Shown here in pieces: positions 45,699 through 55,284 of a DNA stretch of 64,000 nt. The notes beneath the pieces were generated by a model. That model saw only the letters and a list, made by a program, of their open reading frames with translations, searched no databases and was not told where the DNA came from. Position 1 is the first letter of the stretch. Every line of letters begins with the position of its first letter. Where the stretch lies: positions 310,001 to 374,000 of the forward strand of contig NZ_BBRA01000002.1 in assembly GCF_000975035.1 (NCBI RefSeq). Reading direction: 5' to 3'. This DNA comes from Demequina flava (lineage in GTDB: Bacteria; Actinomycetota; Actinomycetes; Actinomycetales; Demequinaceae). The position numbers and the translations under genes were made by a program.

Positions 45699-46814
45699 AT
45701 GAAGCCTCTTGCCACCACCGCCCAATGGTTCACCGCCGTCATGGGAACCGCAATCGTCGCGACCTCGACTGGCGCTTTGCCGTTCAAGTCGACGTTGCTG
45801 TGGGTGTTGGGCGACGTGTTCTGGATCGCGTCGGTCCTGCTTCTGATCGCTGCAACCACGCACATGATCTGGCAGTACAGCCATGAGCGCGGGCTCCTGC
45901 GTGACGAACTCCACGATCCCGCACGCGCCCCCTTCTTCGGAGCGCTCGCGATGGCACCCCTTGCGGTCGGCGGCGCCACACTCGCTGTGGGCCCGCGTTT
46001 CTTGGGGGCCGATGCTGCGGTTGCCTTGGATCAGACCCTGTGGGTGATCGGGACGGCCCTTGCGATCACCGTGGCGATCGGGATTCCAGCGCTTCAGTTC
46101 ACCTCGCACCGGGTTGATCTCACGTCCGCTAGTCCCGCGTGGATGCTTCCCGTGGTGGCTCCCATGGTGTCCGCGGCCACCGGAGCGATGATGGTTGACC
46201 GCCTCGACAACCCGGTCGCAGCGCAGGGCCTGGCGTTCTTCTGCTTGGCGATGTTCGGCGCATCGTTGATCGCCGCTGGCCTTGTGACCGCCACGTTGTG
46301 GTGGAAGCTTTCGCACCACCAGCACGCTGACGCCTCGACCGTGCCCGCCCTGTGGATCGTCCTCGGTCCCCTTGGCCAGTCGGTAACGGCCATCACCATG
46401 CTCGCCGTGCACGCCCCGGAGGTCCTGGGCGTCGCCGGAGATGCCATCGTTCCCGCCAGCGTGTTGTTCGGTGTTCCCGTGATGGGCTTCGCGTTGCTGT
46501 GGCTCGGCATCTCCGCGACCGTCGCGCTCAGGGTTGCGGGACGCCAACTGCCCTACTCCATGACCTGGTGGTCCTTCACGTTCCCCGTCGGCACGTGCGT
46601 GACCGGAGCCTCAGGGCTCGCAGCCGTCACCGGAGCCGCAATCTTCGGGTGGCTCGCGCTCGGCCTATTCGCCCTGCTGCTCGCGGGGTGGGCCGCCAGC
46701 GCCATCGGCACCGTCAAGGCGATGCGTCAGCGCCGTCGTGCTCGCGCTGCGTACCCGGAGGCACCGCTCCAGGCGGAGGTTGCGACTCCCGTCCTGGCGG
46801 GCGTTCCCCGCTAA
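45699..46814 (+). CDS. TDT family transporter (TehA/SLAC1-like)
   Basis: A 371-residue membrane protein with ten hydrophobic segments. The start MKPLATTAQWFTAVMGTAIV and the repeated helical hairpins with MLPVVAPMVSAATGAM and YSMTWWSFTFPVGTCV are typical of the tellurite-resistance/dicarboxylate transporter family. Anions such as malate, nitrate or sulfite are possible substrates. The ATG at 45699 is chosen since the conserved part starts there. It is probably under control of the divergent LysR regulator. Decamer copy at 46008-46017. Confidence 0.85.
   Translation: MKPLATTAQWFTAVMGTAIVATSTGALPFKSTLLWVLGDVFWIASVLLLIAATTHMIWQYSHERGLLRDELHDPARAPFFGALAMAPLAVGGATLAVGPRFLGADAAVALDQTLWVIGTALAITVAIGIPALQFTSHRVDLTSASPAWMLPVVAPMVSAATGAMMVDRLDNPVAAQGLAFFCLAMFGASLIAAGLVTATLWWKLSHHQHADASTVPALWIVLGPLGQSVTAITMLAVHAPEVLGVAGDAIVPASVLFGVPVMGFALLWLGISATVALRVAGRQLPYSMTWWSFTFPVGTCVTGASGLAAVTGAAIFGWLALGLFALLLAGWAASAIGTVKAMRQRRRARAAYPEAPLQAEVATPVLAGVPR
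46008..46017 (+). repeat. Repeated decamer GCCGATGCTG, in the TDT transporter gene
   Basis: Exact copy; host reads Ala-Asp-Ala-Ala. Confidence 0.8.
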
Positions 46815-46844
46815 AGAGAAGTTGGTACGTGCAACCGATCTGGG

Positions 46845-47852
46845 TCACGCCAGTTGCGAGTTGAGGCGAGCAACCCAGCCCGGGCCGTTGTAGACAAACC
46901 CCGTGTAGGTCTGCAGCAAGGTTGCACCAGCATCGATCAGTGCCTGCGCGTCTTCGAGAGTCTCGATGCCGCCTACGCCGACGATCACGAGATCATCGCC
47001 AACGCGGCGGCGAAGCCGGGCAACCACCTCGCGGGCTCGATCCCTCACGGGCGGACCGGAGAGCCCGCCTGGGCCACGGTCATGCGCGATCGTGGTGTTC
47101 GTGGCCGTAATGCCGTCCAGCCCCAACTCCACCGCGAGATCGGCGACAGCATCGACGTCCTCGTCGGCCAGGTCGGGAGCAATCTTGACGAGGAGGGGGA
47201 CCGTGCGATCGGGCACCGCGGCATCGGCCGCTGCGCGGACCGCCGTGAGAATAGGTCGCAACGCCTCGGCGGATTGAAGGTCACGTAGCCCGGGAGTATT
47301 GGGCGAGGACACGTTGACGACCAAGTAGTCGGCGTATGGCGCCAAACGCGTCGCCGAGTACGCGTAGTCGCTCGCGGCTTCCTCGGGAGGCGTCACCTTG
47401 GTCTTGCCGATATTCACGCCGAGTACAACAGCCTGCCCACGCTCAGTGGCACGCAAGTCGCGCAGGCGCTCGGCCACGACATCGGCCCCATCATTGTTGA
47501 AGCCCATGCGGTTGCGGATGCCCCGCACGTCCAACTCGCGCCATGACCGCGGCTTTTCGTTGCCAGGCTGCCCCACCGCCGTGACCGTGCCGATCTCGAC
47601 GAACCCAAACCCAGCATCGGCCAGGCCCACGACGGCCTCAGCGTTCTTGTCCATGCCTGCGGCAAGTCCGAGGCGCCCTGGAAAGTCGATCCCCAGTGCA
47701 CGCACCGAAGTTTTTGGTGCCTGGGGCTGCAGGCCTACGCGGCGACTAGCGCGAAACGCCCACGCTCCGTAGCGGAATCCCAGCACGCCAAGCCGGTGGG
47801 CACGCTCGGATTCGATGTGGGTCAGGACGTGGTCATAGAAGGCCGAGTACAC
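46845..47852 (-). CDS. pyrD: Dihydroorotate dehydrogenase (quinone), class 2
   Basis: A 335-residue membrane-associated FMN enzyme of pyrimidine synthesis that passes electrons to menaquinone. The N-terminal helices that bind the membrane ([20 protein letters not shown]) mark class 2. [42 protein letters not shown] with the catalytic Ser, and [15 protein letters not shown] are present. The start is either TTG 47861 or GTG 47852; TAGGTT 7 nt before the GTG favours the latter. It diverges from pepA across 33 nt. Confidence 0.92.
   Translation of the reverse strand: MYSAFYDHVLTHIESERAHRLGVLGFRYGAWAFRASRRVGLQPQAPKTSVRALGIDFPGRLGLAAGMDKNAEAVVGLADAGFGFVEIGTVTAVGQPGNEKPRSWRELDVRGIRNRMGFNNDGADVVAERLRDLRATERGQAVVLGVNIGKTKVTPPEEAASDYAYSATRLAPYADYLVVNVSSPNTPGLRDLQSAEALRPILTAVRAAADAAVPDRTVPLLVKIAPDLADEDVDAVADLAVELGLDGITATNTTIAHDRGPGGLSGPPVRDRAREVVARLRRRVGDDLVIVGVGGIETLEDAQALIDAGATLLQTYTGFVYNGPGWVARLNSQLA
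47612..47621 (-). repeat. Repeated decamer GCCGATGCTG, in pyrD
   Basis: Exact copy; host reads Ala-Asp-Ala-Gly. Confidence 0.8.
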
Positions 47853-47859
47853 GCGGTAC

Positions 47860-47865
47860 AACCTA
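47860..47865 (-). promoter_or_regulatory. -10 element of pyrD, leaderless type
   Basis: TAGGTT on the minus strand, 7 nt before the GTG at 47852 and 8 bp from the opposing pepA -10 element. Confidence 0.45.
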
Positions 47866-47873
47866 GCGCGAGA

Positions 47874-47879
47874 TAGGGT
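47874..47879 (+). promoter_or_regulatory. -10 element of pepA, leaderless type
   Basis: TAGGGT, 6 nt before the ATG at 47886. Confidence 0.55.
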
Positions 47880-47885
47880 CGTTTC

Positions 47886-49325
47886 ATGACTTCATTGAAC
47901 GCCACAAGCGACACAGTCTCATCCATCGACGCCGACGCCCTCATCCTCGGGTTTGACGGCGACGTCGTCTCACACGCTCAATTGCCAGACGACGTGCGCG
48001 CCTCGATCGCCACCACGGCGCAGGCCCTTGAGCCCAAGGCCAAGGTCGGCGCGACCGTCGTCCTCCCGGGCACCGACATTGCCGCGACCCGCATCGTGCT
48101 GGTCGGCATCGGCGACGGCTCGGAAGGTGACCTTCGCGAGGCCGCTGGCGCCGCTGCCCGTGCAGTCGGAACCCGTCCCTCATCGGTTATCGTCGCCCTT
48201 CCCGCGACCGACGACGCCAAGGCAGCCGCCGTTGGCGAAGGCGTGATCCTCGGGTCCTACACCTTCAACGAGTACAAGTCCGACGACGCTCTCGCGTCTT
48301 ACGAAGGCGCCGCCTGGCAGGTTGCAGGCGCATCAGGGGCCGCGATCGAGCGCGCTCGCATCATTGCCGCTGCCGTTGCCGGAACGCGAGACCTGGTCAA
48401 CACTCCCCCGCTCGACATGTTCCCCGCGGCCGTTGCGGAAATCGCGCAGTCCTACGGCGAGCAGCTCGGCGTGGACGTCGACGTCTACGAGCCGCAGCGC
48501 CTGGCAGACGAAGGCTTCGGCGGCATCCTCGCCGTCGGCATGGGTTCTTCGCGCCTGCCCCGTCTGGTCAAGGTCGAGTGGGCGCCCGAGGACGCCAAGT
48601 CGCACGTCGCGCTCGTGGGTAAGGGAATCACGTTCGACACCGGCGGCATCTCGCTCAAGCCGCCGAAGGGCATGGAAACCATGAAGTCGGACATGTCCGG
48701 CGCATCGGCCGTGCTCCACATCGTGCTCGCCGCCGCCCAGGCGAAGCTTCCCGTCAAGGTCACCGGCTGGCTGTGCATGGCCGAGAACATGCCGTCCGGC
48801 ACCGCCCAGCGCCCGTCCGACGTCATCCGCATTTACGGCGGACGCACCGTCGAGGTCATGAACACCGACGCCGAGGGCCGCATCGTCATGGCCGACGGCC
48901 TTGCCCGCGCGATCGAGGACAACCCCGACGCAGTCCTCGACATCGCGACGCTCACGGGCGCACAGGGCGTTGCGCTCGGTACCCGTACGTCCGCCGTGAT
49001 GGGCTGCGAGTCCGTCCGTTCCGAGGTCGTCGCGGCCGCGGAAGAGACCAACGAGGCCTTCTGGCCCATGCCGCTTCCCGAGCACCTGAAGGAAGGCATG
49101 GAATCCAAGGTTGCCGATATCAAGAACATCGGTGAACCTTCAGGCGGCATGCTCTCCGCTGGCTTGTTCTTGCGCGACTTCGTGGGAGAGACCCCCTGGG
49201 CTCACCTCGACATCGCGCGCCCGGCCTTTAACGAGGGCGGCGCGTGGGGCCACAACCCCTCAGGCGCGACCGGCGCTTCGGTGCGGGCAATGTTCCGCTT
49301 CCTCGAAAAGCGCGCGGGGCTCTAA
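47886..49325 (+). CDS. pepA: Leucyl aminopeptidase (M17 family)
   Basis: A 479-residue M17 aminopeptidase (Rv2213, pepB in M. tuberculosis). The catalytic C-terminal half has [16 protein letters not shown] with metal-binding Lys and Asp near residue 245-260, [13 protein letters not shown], and the family signature [15 protein letters not shown] near 322-336. It removes N-terminal residues from peptides in the cytoplasm. A strong hairpin follows the stop. Confidence 0.95.
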   Translation: MTSLNATSDTVSSIDADALILGFDGDVVSHAQLPDDVRASIATTAQALEPKAKVGATVVLPGTDIAATRIVLVGIGDGSEGDLREAAGAAARAVGTRPSSVIVALPATDDAKAAAVGEGVILGSYTFNEYKSDDALASYEGAAWQVAGASGAAIERARIIAAAVAGTRDLVNTPPLDMFPAAVAEIAQSYGEQLGVDVDVYEPQRLADEGFGGILAVGMGSSRLPRLVKVEWAPEDAKSHVALVGKGITFDTGGISLKPPKGMETMKSDMSGASAVLHIVLAAAQAKLPVKVTGWLCMAENMPSGTAQRPSDVIRIYGGRTVEVMNTDAEGRIVMADGLARAIEDNPDAVLDIATLTGAQGVALGTRTSAVMGCESVRSEVVAAAEETNEAFWPMPLPEHLKEGMESKVADIKNIGEPSGGMLSAGLFLRDFVGETPWAHLDIARPAFNEGGAWGHNPSGATGASVRAMFRFLEKRAGL

Positions 49326-49347
49326 GCCACACACCCTCAGCAACACA

Positions 49348-49382
49348 ATGGGCGCCTCGATCACGATGATCGAGGCGCCCAT
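49348..49382. terminator. Bidirectional terminator after pepA
   Basis: A perfect 16-bp stem, 49348-49363 with 49367-49382, loop CGA, between the convergent pepA and the small gene at 49400. Confidence 0.85.
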
Positions 49383-49399
49383 GTGTGTGTCGAGAGTTG

Positions 49400-49729
49400 T
49401 CAGCGCTTCTTGCGCTGATTCCATTCACGCATGCGTGACGGATAACCCGAAAGATTCACATCAAACGCTGGGATGCCAAGCTGCGACGCGACCTTGCGCG
49501 CAGCGTCCTGGTCTGGAACGCGACGACGCGTCCACTCCCCAGTTCCCGCAACCACCACCATCGTGGTTTGGGTCACTCGGGTCTGCGGCTCGATGAATGC
49601 CTCACACCCCGACCGTGTCGACACGAACTCTTTGAGGTGTGAGACCGTCTCGGCTCGCGCCTGACGCGATCCTGTGCCACTGTCAGGCTCATTCTTCTTT
49701 GAGCCGAACTTCCGCGAAAAGAAACTCAT
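49400..49729 (-). CDS. Small conserved cytoplasmic protein, function unknown
   Basis: A 109-residue protein starting MSFFSRKFGSKKNEPDSG, with a basic N-terminus, an alpha/beta core (TTMVVVAGTGEWTRRRVP, ARKVASQLGIPAFDV) and a basic end. Similar short proteins precede lpd/sucB in other Micrococcales as far as I know, without a known function. The ATG at 49729 lies 6 nt after TACCCT, a leaderless layout. Confidence 0.7.
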   Translation of the reverse strand: MSFFSRKFGSKKNEPDSGTGSRQARAETVSHLKEFVSTRSGCEAFIEPQTRVTQTTMVVVAGTGEWTRRRVPDQDAARKVASQLGIPAFDVNLSGYPSRMREWNQRKKR

Positions 49730-49735
49730 GAGCCC

Positions 49736-49741
49736 AGGGTA
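49736..49741 (-). promoter_or_regulatory. -10 element of the small gene at 49400-49729, leaderless type
   Basis: TACCCT on the minus strand, 6 nt before the ATG at 49729. Confidence 0.5.
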
Positions 49742-49821
49742 GTCACGCGTCGGTGACAACGCCTACGCTCACCAGTGGCAAGATGGATAGTGACCCGCAT
49801 CCTCACAAGGAGAAACGCATA

Positions 49822-51207
49822 GTGACCGAGTCCACCCCACGCTCGTTTGACCTCCTCATTCTCGGCGGCGGCTCCGGCGGTTACGCCGCGGCCTTGCGCG
49901 CCGCTCAGCTCGGCCTCACCGTCGGACTCGTCGAAGAGTCCAAGGTCGGAGGCACGTGCCTGCACAACGGCTGTATCCCCACCAAAGCCCTGCTTCACGC
50001 TGCGGAACTCGCGGACAACGCCCGCGAAGGTTCTAAGTTCGGCGTGAACACCACGCTGGAGAGCATCGACATGTCGGTGGTCAACCAGTACAAGCAAGGT
50101 GTCGTCGATCGCCTTTACAAGGGCCTGCAGGGACTCATTAAGTCCCGCAAGGTCACCGTCATCGAGGGCCACGGCACTCTCGCAGGCCCCGATGCCGTCG
50201 AAGTTCGCGGAGAGCGATACACCGGTAAGTCGATCATCTTGGGCACCGGCTCTTACGCGCGCTCGCTTCCCGGCCTCGAGATCGGCGGTCGCGTCATGAC
50301 CTCCGACCAGGCCCTCGAGCTCGACGTGGTGCCTCAGTCCGCGATTGTTCTCGGCGGTGGCGTCATTGGCGTCGAGTTCGCATCCGTGTGGAACTCCTTC
50401 GGCTCGGACGTGACCATCGTTGAGGGTCTGCCCCACCTGGTTCCCAATGAGGACGAGGCGCTGTCAAAGGGCCTCGAGCGTGCCTTCCGCAAGCGCAAGA
50501 TCAACTTCAAGGTTGGCGCGAAGTTCCAGGGCGTCGAGCAGTCTGACGACGGCGTGAAGGTCTCCCTCGAAGACGGCACCGTCCTCGAAGCGGAAATCCT
50601 GCTGGTCGCTGTGGGCCGTGGTCCTCGCACCACGGGTCTTGGCTACGAAGAGCAGGGCATCCGCATGGACCGCGGCTTTGTCCTCACGGACGAGCGTCTG
50701 CACACCGGCGTGGGCAACATCTACGCCGTCGGCGACATCGTTCCCGGGCTCCAGCTTGCCCACCGCGGATTTGGCCAGGGCATCTTTGTCGCTGAGACCA
50801 TCGCCGGACTCAACCCGCAGCCAATCGTCGAGGCGAACATCCCTCGCGTCACCTACTGCGAACCCGAGGTGGGTTCCGTGGGACTCACCGAGGCTCAGGC
50901 TCGCGAGACGCATGGCGACGACGCTGTCGAGACCGTCGACTACAACCTCGGCGGTAACGGCAAGAGCCAGATCCTCGGCACACAGGGCTTCGTCAAGCTC
51001 GTGCGTGTGAAGAACGGCCCGGTTGTCGGAGTCCACATGCTCGGTGCTCGCGTTGGCGAGCAGATCGGTGAAGCACAGCTCATCGTGAGCTGGGACGCTC
51101 ACCCCGAGGACGTTGCACCGCTGATCCACGCCCACCCCACCCAAAACGAGGCTCTCGGTGAAGCGCATCTCGCGCTCGCTGGCAAGCCACTGCACGCTCA
51201 CGACTGA
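49822..51207 (+). CDS. lpd: Dihydrolipoyl dehydrogenase (E3)
   Basis: A 461-residue FAD/NAD disulfide oxidoreductase that reoxidises lipoyl groups of the 2-oxo acid dehydrogenase complexes. FAD site [19 protein letters not shown], redox pair in [18 protein letters not shown] site [15 protein letters not shown] and the catalytic [13 protein letters not shown] at the dimer interface are all visible. GTG 49822 has AAGGAG 9 nt upstream. It lies 20 nt before sucB, so E3 and E2 are made together. Confidence 0.96.
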   Translation: MTESTPRSFDLLILGGGSGGYAAALRAAQLGLTVGLVEESKVGGTCLHNGCIPTKALLHAAELADNAREGSKFGVNTTLESIDMSVVNQYKQGVVDRLYKGLQGLIKSRKVTVIEGHGTLAGPDAVEVRGERYTGKSIILGTGSYARSLPGLEIGGRVMTSDQALELDVVPQSAIVLGGGVIGVEFASVWNSFGSDVTIVEGLPHLVPNEDEALSKGLERAFRKRKINFKVGAKFQGVEQSDDGVKVSLEDGTVLEAEILLVAVGRGPRTTGLGYEEQGIRMDRGFVLTDERLHTGVGNIYAVGDIVPGLQLAHRGFGQGIFVAETIAGLNPQPIVEANIPRVTYCEPEVGSVGLTEAQARETHGDDAVETVDYNLGGNGKSQILGTQGFVKLVRVKNGPVVGVHMLGARVGEQIGEAQLIVSWDAHPEDVAPLIHAHPTQNEALGEAHLALAGKPLHAHD

Positions 51208-51227
51208 TTTCGGAGAGAATGCCCATC

Positions 51228-53111
51228 ATGAGCAATGACGTCACACTGCCCGCCCTTGGAGAATCTGTCACTGAGGGCACCGTCACGCGCTGGCTGAAGT
51301 CCGTCGGCGACACCGTGGAGGTCGACGAGCCCCTGCTCGAGGTCTCCACCGACAAGGTCGACACCGAAATCCCGTCGCCCGTGGCCGGAACCCTCAACGA
51401 GATCCTCGCCGAGGAAGACGACACCGTCGAAGTGGGTGCCGTCCTGGCCCGCATCGGCGACGCAGGCGAAGCGCCCGCTGCAGAATCCGCACCCGCTGAG
51501 CAGTCTGCACCCGCACAGGAGTCGGCACCTGCCCAGGAGTCCGCTCCCGCGCCGCAGAGCGCACCGGCAACTCCCGCGCAGGAATCAGCACCGGCCTCCG
51601 CGCCCGCTCAGGAGTCCGCTCCTGCAGCAGCCTCGGCCCCGGCTGGTGGCGGTCAAGACGTGACCCTCCCCGCCCTGGGCGAGTCGGTCACTGAGGGCAC
51701 CGTCACGCGCTGGCTGAAGTCCGTCGGCGACAGCGTGGAGGTCGACGAGCCCCTGCTTGAGGTCTCCACCGACAAGGTCGACACCGAGATCCCGTCGCCG
51801 GTGGCCGGAACCCTGAACGAGATCCTCGCCGAGGAAGACGACACAGTCGAAGTTGGCGCTGTCCTGGCCCGCATCGGCGAAGCAGGGGCAGCCCCCGCGG
51901 CTGAGTCCGCACCTGCTGAGCAGTCTGCACCGGCACCGGAGTCGGCACCTGCACAGGAGTCCGCTCCCGCGCCACAGTCGACGGCGTCGCAGCCAGCGCA
52001 GGCAGAGCCCGCATCGAGCCCGGCTGCTGAAGCAGCGGCTCCAGCGGCGCAGGAATCGGCCGCGGCACCCGCCTCCGCCCCCGCCCAGGAGTCCAGCCCG
52101 GCTCCAGCATCGGCCCCCGCTCCTGCTTCGGCACCAGCCGTGGCAGCTGCGTCGACCGACGCTGGCTCAGTCGAGGGCGGTGGCTACGTCACACCTATCG
52201 TGCGCAAGCTCGCCAAGGAGCGCGGCGTGGACCTCGAGTCCATTTCCGGCACCGGCGTTGGCGGTCGCATCCGCAAGGAAGACGTCCTCGAGGCTGCTGA
52301 AGCCGCCTCCAAGTCGGCTCCCGCGCCGGCGTCTGCTCCGGCATCGGCCCCTGCTGCGTCCGCACCTGCCGCCGAGGCCCCCAAGGTCTCGGAGCTTCGC
52401 GGAACCACGGTCAAGATGAGCCGTATCCGCAAGATCACGTCCGACAAGATGATGGAGTCGCTGCACGGCATGGCGCAGCTCACCTCGGTCGTCGAGGTGG
52501 ACTGCTCGAAGATCTGGGCGTTGCGCAACAAGGCCAAGAACGGCTTCCAGGAGCGCGAGGGCGTCAAGCTCACGTTCCTGCCGTTCTTCACCCGCGCGGT
52601 GTCCGAGGCGCTTGCTGAGCACGCCTTCCTGAACGCGTCGGTTGATGGCGACAGCATCGTTTACCACGACTCGGTGAACCTCTCGCTGGCCGTGGACACG
52701 CCCAAGGGTCTGATGCTGCCGACGATGTACAACGCCGAGGACAAGACTGTCGGCGACCACGCCAAGGAGATCGCAGATCTCGCCACGCGTGCTCGTGACG
52801 GTGGCCTCAAGGCTCAGGACATCTCGAACGGTACGTTCTCCGTCACCAACACCGGTTCCGGCGGAACGCTGCACGACACGCCCATCGTGCCGAGCCCGCA
52901 GGTGGGAATCCTCGCGACGTGCGCGATCATCAAGCGTCCCGTCGTGGTCACCGGACCCAACGGCGAAGACGTGATCTCGATCCGTCCCATGGTCTACCTG
53001 CCGCTGTCTTACGACCACCGCATCGTGGACGGAGCGGATGCCGCGAAGTTCCTGCAGACGGTCAAGAAGCGCATCGAGGCCGGTGCCTTCGAGTCCGAGG
53101 TTGGACTCTAA
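51228..53111 (+). CDS. sucB: Dihydrolipoamide acyltransferase (E2) with two lipoyl domains
   Basis: A 627-residue E2 component of the 2-oxoglutarate and/or pyruvate dehydrogenase complex. Two lipoyl domains (about residues 4-80 and 144-220), each with the lipoylated Lys in STDKVDTE, are joined by long Ala/Pro/Ser/Glu linkers. A peripheral-subunit-binding domain follows ([18 protein letters not shown]), then the catalytic domain with the active-site [22 protein letters not shown] favours ATG 51228 over ATG 51219. The two lipoyl regions are nearly identical in DNA. LipB and LipA, which make the lipoyl group, are encoded 4 kb downstream. Confidence 0.95.
   Translation: MSNDVTLPALGESVTEGTVTRWLKSVGDTVEVDEPLLEVSTDKVDTEIPSPVAGTLNEILAEEDDTVEVGAVLARIGDAGEAPAAESAPAEQSAPAQESAPAQESAPAPQSAPATPAQESAPASAPAQESAPAAASAPAGGGQDVTLPALGESVTEGTVTRWLKSVGDSVEVDEPLLEVSTDKVDTEIPSPVAGTLNEILAEEDDTVEVGAVLARIGEAGAAPAAESAPAEQSAPAPESAPAQESAPAPQSTASQPAQAEPASSPAAEAAAPAAQESAAAPASAPAQESSPAPASAPAPASAPAVAAASTDAGSVEGGGYVTPIVRKLAKERGVDLESISGTGVGGRIRKEDVLEAAEAASKSAPAPASAPASAPAASAPAAEAPKVSELRGTTVKMSRIRKITSDKMMESLHGMAQLTSVVEVDCSKIWALRNKAKNGFQEREGVKLTFLPFFTRAVSEALAEHAFLNASVDGDSIVYHDSVNLSLAVDTPKGLMLPTMYNAEDKTVGDHAKEIADLATRARDGGLKAQDISNGTFSVTNTGSGGTLHDTPIVPSPQVGILATCAIIKRPVVVTGPNGEDVISIRPMVYLPLSYDHRIVDGADAAKFLQTVKKRIEAGAFESEVGL
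51237..51978 (+). repeat. Tandem duplication of lipoyl domain plus linker in sucB
   Basis: About 320 bp at 51237-51558 recur 420 bp later at 51657-51978. Long stretches are identical, for example from CTGAGGGCACCGTCACGCGC onward (51271 and 51691), with mostly synonymous differences. Confidence 0.85.
52105..52114 (-). repeat. Repeated decamer GCCGATGCTG, antisense in sucB linker
   Basis: Exact copy; sucB reads the complement as Pro-Ala-Ser-Ala in a repetitive linker. Confidence 0.8.
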
Positions 53112-53117
53112 GCGCAT

Positions 53118-54038
53118 ATGCGAGTCGTCATCGCTGGTTCGTCCGGCCTCATCGGCTCTGCTTTGCAGGAGTCGCTGAGGTCGGACGGCCACGAGGCAAT
53201 CTCTTTGGTCCGTCGCGAGGCGCGCGGTCCAAAGGAATCGGCTTGGGATCCCCAGGCCGGCACGATCGATGTTGACGTCCTGGCGTCAGCCGATGCCGTT
53301 GTCAACTTGGCGGGCGCATCGATCGGCGCCAAGCGCCTCACCTCTTCGTACGCGGAGAAGGTGCTGAAGTCCCGGCTCCACTCGACCGGAACGCTGGTGC
53401 GTGGACTGCTTGATGCGGACTACTCAGGCGTCCTGATCCAAGGCTCCGCTATGGGGTATTACGGGGCTCGTGGCGAGGAGAAACTCAGCGAGCGTTCCTC
53501 CCCCGGATCAACCCTGCTCGCGAGCATCGTGACGCAGTGGGAGGCCGCGGCAGCCCCTGCCGTCGAGGCTGGTATCCGCACCGTATTCAGTCGCACGGGA
53601 CTCGTGCTCGCCGGACACGGTGGATTCGCTGCGAGGCTCTTGCCTCTAGTGAAGCGTGGACTGCTGTCGCGGTTGGGGAGTGGTAACGCTTGGCACTCGT
53701 GGATCACCCTCGAAGACCACGTCAGCGCGACCCGCTTCATGATCGACAGCGATCACTCCGGTCCCGCAAACATGATTGCGCCTATCGCTGTGCGTGATCG
53801 CGACTTCATCGCCGCCATGGCGCACGCCGCCGGCCGGCCTACGACGTTCCCTGTTCCAGCATCCATTCTGCGGACTGTGGTTGGGCCTGCTGCCGAAGAC
53901 TTACTGTCGAGCCAACTCGCGAGCCCCGGTGTGCTGAACCGCCTGGGGTTCACGTGGCAACACCCTGAGATCTCCACGGCTGCAGCCTGGGTCATGGACG
54001 AGGCAGGACTCGCACCACAGTCCAGCCCCGAGAGCTAA
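53118..54038 (+). CDS. TIGR01777 family epimerase-like protein
   Basis: A 306-residue NAD-binding short-chain dehydrogenase/epimerase-like protein. It has the Rossmann glycine loop IAGSSGLIGSAL, VVNLAGASIG, SAMGYYG in place of the catalytic YxxxK region and the family's C-terminal TWQHPEISTAAAWV. The match is to Rv2216. Substrate is unknown. It starts 6 nt after the sucB stop. Its last 47 nt overlap the 3' end of the convergent kinase-like gene. Confidence 0.9.
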   Translation: MRVVIAGSSGLIGSALQESLRSDGHEAISLVRREARGPKESAWDPQAGTIDVDVLASADAVVNLAGASIGAKRLTSSYAEKVLKSRLHSTGTLVRGLLDADYSGVLIQGSAMGYYGARGEEKLSERSSPGSTLLASIVTQWEAAAAPAVEAGIRTVFSRTGLVLAGHGGFAARLLPLVKRGLLSRLGSGNAWHSWITLEDHVSATRFMIDSDHSGPANMIAPIAVRDRDFIAAMAHAAGRPTTFPVPASILRTVVGPAAEDLLSSQLASPGVLNRLGFTWQHPEISTAAAWVMDEAGLAPQSSPES

Positions 54039-55236
54039 GTTCCAGGTCCAAGACCACCGTCTCCGCCGTCGCGGCGACGTGTTGCGCTAACTCACCAACC
54101 GTGACGCTGTGTGCGGTCGTCTCGTAGCTCACCGCCACCGTGGCGGCTTGAGGTGCGCTCTCAATGACAGTCGCGTTGAGAACCTGTCCCTGAAGCCCTG
54201 AGAAGGTCACCTCCCCCGCATCCAGCCGGTCCGCGAGTTCTCTGACCGCCACCGCGGTCTCGTCGTCACCGCTGACCGTTGTACGCAACAGCGGACCATC
54301 CCCCGCGTCCAGGGCCTGAAAGCGGGTCTGCGTGAGGACAGTGGCAGCCTGGCGCGCGGTGGCGGCTCCCGCAGAGGTATCGCTCCACGCGGGCTTTCCG
54401 GCGAGGACGCGCGGAGCCGCAACAGGCTCGCGAGCGGAGGCGCTCTGAGACGTGTCCGCGCCCCACCACACGGCGACGGCTGCCACCGCGGCGATGGCAG
54501 CCGTGACGGACCCTCCGCGGATCGCCCACGCCCGCGCTCGCCACCACCGTCCCGCCGTCGTGCGCTCGGTGCGCAGCCGAGCGGTGGATCGCAGCGCGGT
54601 GGCGACGTTGGCGTCGCCCAGCGGCGCAATGGCCGTGCTGGCCCCGAGCTGACCGAGGTGCTCGGGAATTTCCGCAGCCGCAGGTCGGCGCTCAGGGTCT
54701 GGGTCCACCATGAGACGGGTCACTTTTCTCACGGCCTCAACATCCGCGTCGCGCGCTGCCCACCGCAAGACGGCACCGATTGAATAGACGTCACTGGCTT
54801 CACAGAGGTCTCCGGCCATGCGCTCGGGGGCGCGAAAGCCCGGAGTGCCACGTTCGTCTTCTCGCACGACTGCAAGGCAGTCAAGCAGCACGATGGCGTC
54901 CGCCCTGATCAGGATGTTGCCCGGTGCCACGTCGCCGTGAACGAGGCCGCCCTGGTGCATGCCGCCCACGGCCGCGGCGAGCTGACGTCCAAGCCACGCA
55001 CACTCCCCCGCAGTGAGCGGCGGGCGCTGCATGGATAGTGCGGTCATGTCTGTGCCGGGCACCACGGGAACTGCGGCAACGACGTCCCCGTCTGAGGTGA
55101 GCGAGACCTCTGACGGAACCGAAACATCGGCCCTATGCAACGCACGCAGACGGGCCGCCCGCCGCCGGGCTCGCACTGCAACGTCAGACCCGCGTCCAAC
55201 GACTCGCCGCAGGGTGGAATCAGCTGAGGACGTCAT
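53992..55236 (-). CDS. Atypical membrane Ser/Thr kinase-like protein, possible pseudokinase
   Basis: A 414-residue protein with a shortened kinase-like domain (about 1-200). The C-lobe is recognisable: LVHGDVAPGNILI in place of HRDxKxxN (Asp and Asn kept), LLDCLAVV in place of DFG (Asp kept), then GTPGFRAPERM. The N-lobe is short, and I cannot find the glycine loop or the VAxK lysine. One membrane helix (about 240-257, SVTAAIAAVAAVAVWWG) leads to an extracellular domain of about 150 residues. It may be inactive or bind ATP unusually. It overlaps the neighbouring gene by 47 nt. Confidence 0.7.
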   Translation of the reverse strand: MTSSADSTLRRVVGRGSDVAVRARRRAARLRALHRADVSVPSEVSLTSDGDVVAAVPVVPGTDMTALSMQRPPLTAGECAWLGRQLAAAVGGMHQGGLVHGDVAPGNILIRADAIVLLDCLAVVREDERGTPGFRAPERMAGDLCEASDVYSIGAVLRWAARDADVEAVRKVTRLMVDPDPERRPAAAEIPEHLGQLGASTAIAPLGDANVATALRSTARLRTERTTAGRWWRARAWAIRGGSVTAAIAAVAAVAVWWGADTSQSASAREPVAAPRVLAGKPAWSDTSAGAATARQAATVLTQTRFQALDAGDGPLLRTTVSGDDETAVAVRELADRLDAGEVTFSGLQGQVLNATVIESAPQAATVAVSYETTAHSVTVGELAQHVAATAETVVLDLELSSRGWTVVRVLPRP

Positions 55237-55284
55237 GCCTCCAGCGTGCCCGCGGCTTGAGCGCCGCGGGCGATATCCACAGGG

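Noticed and set aside
51480..52380. Short repetitive motifs suggesting a CRISPR-like or microsatellite array
   Set aside because: They are in-frame Ala-Pro-Ser-Glu linkers of the E2 protein with irregular spacing.
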